A DNA stretch of 64,000 bases, taken from the NCBI RefSeq assembly GCF_008122205.1, contig NZ_PHNJ01000015.1, positions 61,750-125,749 on the forward strand. Direction: 5' to 3'. Below, piece by piece: positions 63,590 to 64,000 of the stretch (positions are counted from its first letter, which is position 1; each line of letters starts with the position of its first letter). The position numbers and the translations under genes are program-made. This stretch comes from Natronococcus pandeyae. Lineage in GTDB: Archaea; Halobacteriota; Halobacteria; Halobacteriales; Natrialbaceae. The notes under the pieces are model-generated. The model did not search any database. It saw only the letters and a list, made by a program, of their open reading frames with translations, and had not been told where the DNA came from.

Positions 63590-63830
63590 CCGGTCCATGG
63601 TTGCCTCGTCGGCAAGGGTTTGGGCCTGACCACGGCGTTGTTTACAAATACATTGACGTCGCCGTACCCCGCGTCAGCCGTTTCGCTAGGGCCGCAACCC
63701 CGTCCGGTCGCGCATGGTGGTACGGACGAACGTTGCGTTACCTGCCGCGATCTCGGCGTCGGTCTCCTCGCCGACGGTCTTACCGTCGAACCAACCGGGG
63801 ACAGCGTTGTCGATCAGGAACTCCGGTCGG
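63590..63830 (-). pseudogene. Short-chain dehydrogenase (SDR) remnant
   Basis: On the minus strand one frame reads ...WFDGKTVGEETDAEIAAGNATFVRTTMRD, where DGKTV is a typical SDR start and EIAAG-x-ATFV lies after the missing NAD-binding loop. A later frame reads GDVNVFVNNAVV, the SDR VNNA motif (about 63631-63666), and another LADEATMD. Stops and frame changes separate them. It is a badly decayed dehydrogenase gene. Confidence 0.6.
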
Positions 63831-63853
63831 CGGGTCGTAGGCTCACTTGCATG

Positions 63854-64000
63854 CTACCACTCGGCGACGCTGCCGTCGTCGTGGCGCCAGATCGGGTTGT
63901 GCCAGTCGACACCGCCGGTCTGGTCCCGGACGTAGTCCTCGTCGATCTCGATACCGAGTCCCGGCCCGTCCGGGATGTCGACGTAGCCGTCGCGGTACTC
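63854..64000 (-). CDS. Enolase-superfamily (mandelate racemase/sugar-acid dehydratase type), 3' end only
   Basis: 48 residues to the stop at 63854-63856. [21 protein letters not shown] is the C-terminal signature of mandelate-racemase/galactonate- or gluconate-dehydratase-like proteins (a strand, then D-G-P-G-L-G-x-E-(I/L)-(D/N)). The rest lies beyond the window. It probably dehydrates a sugar acid; the remnants of an SDR next to it hint at a former sugar-acid cluster. Confidence 0.75.
   Translation of the reverse strand, partial: EYRDGYVDIPDGPGLGIEIDEDYVRDQTGGVDWHNPIWRHDDGSVAEW

Noticed and set aside
1..64000. tRNA, rRNA or CRISPR array
   Set aside because: I looked for T-loop GTTC-AA-C patterns, conserved rRNA segments and regularly spaced repeats and found none; the tandem and inverted repeats lack CRISPR spacing.

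Overview
The window reads as chromosome from an extremely halophilic archaeon (class Halobacteria, probably near the Natrialbales). The evidence is high G+C coding sequence with C or G in third positions, very acidic proteins, many twin-arginine (Tat) signal peptides including Tat lipoproteins, archaeal TATA boxes about 27 nt upstream of start codons (leaderless transcripts), a bacterio-opsin-activator type HTH_10 regulator, amphi-Trp and DUF7563 proteins, and many micro-proteins with paired cysteines. I saw no tRNA, rRNA, CRISPR array or complete insertion sequence.

Layout. 0-6.5 kb: an MFS transporter, small membrane and zinc-finger proteins, a thiamine-binding protein, a methyltransferase, and remnants of a WbqC-type gene and a PLP-enzyme gene. 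7.4-12 kb: two adenylate-forming acyl-CoA ligases around an IclR regulator. 12.1-15.1 kb: a Tat-exported subunit overlapping a GMC oxidoreductase. 15.1-17 kb: mostly degenerate sequence. 17-30 kb: the most coherent system here, a secreted GH81 endo-beta-1,3-glucanase, a complete Opp/Dpp-type ABC transporter (lipoprotein, two permeases, two ATPases in one overlapping operon), an intracellular GH3 beta-glucosidase and a convergent TrmB-type sugar regulator. I read this as a beta-1,3-glucan (laminarin- or callose-like) utilisation locus.

30-36.5 kb: small membrane proteins, an IS6-type transposase remnant, an amphi-Trp protein, an EamA permease, zinc-finger and lipoprotein micro-genes, a DUF2062 protein and a UDP-sugar 6-dehydrogenase. 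36.7-43.4 kb: a glutamate-cysteine-ligase-like protein whose stop codon touches a 79-nt palindrome, a Tat-exported LVIVD-repeat protein and an 852-residue GAF/PAS/HTH_10 regulator. 44-50.4 kb: a gamma-class PLP enzyme of Cys/Met metabolism and, upstream on the same strand, a complete BMP-type (nucleoside-like) ABC transporter. 50.8-62 kb: single genes (MaoC hydratase, UspA, amidotransferase, CBS protein, zinc micro-proteins, secreted proteins, a Tat-exported glycerophosphodiesterase). 62.8-64 kb: decayed sequence with a truncated phnE, an SDR remnant and the end of an enolase-superfamily dehydratase.

Three clear copies and one doubtful copy of a dispersed inverted repeat (CTATA...GATCGCAC-loop-GTGCGATC...TATAA) lie between genes. 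One copy carries tandem duplications in its loop. A separate 10-bp G-rich tandem repeat lies at 60.7 kb. The repeats, the fragments and the many micro-genes suggest a gene-sparse, actively decaying accessory part of the chromosome.
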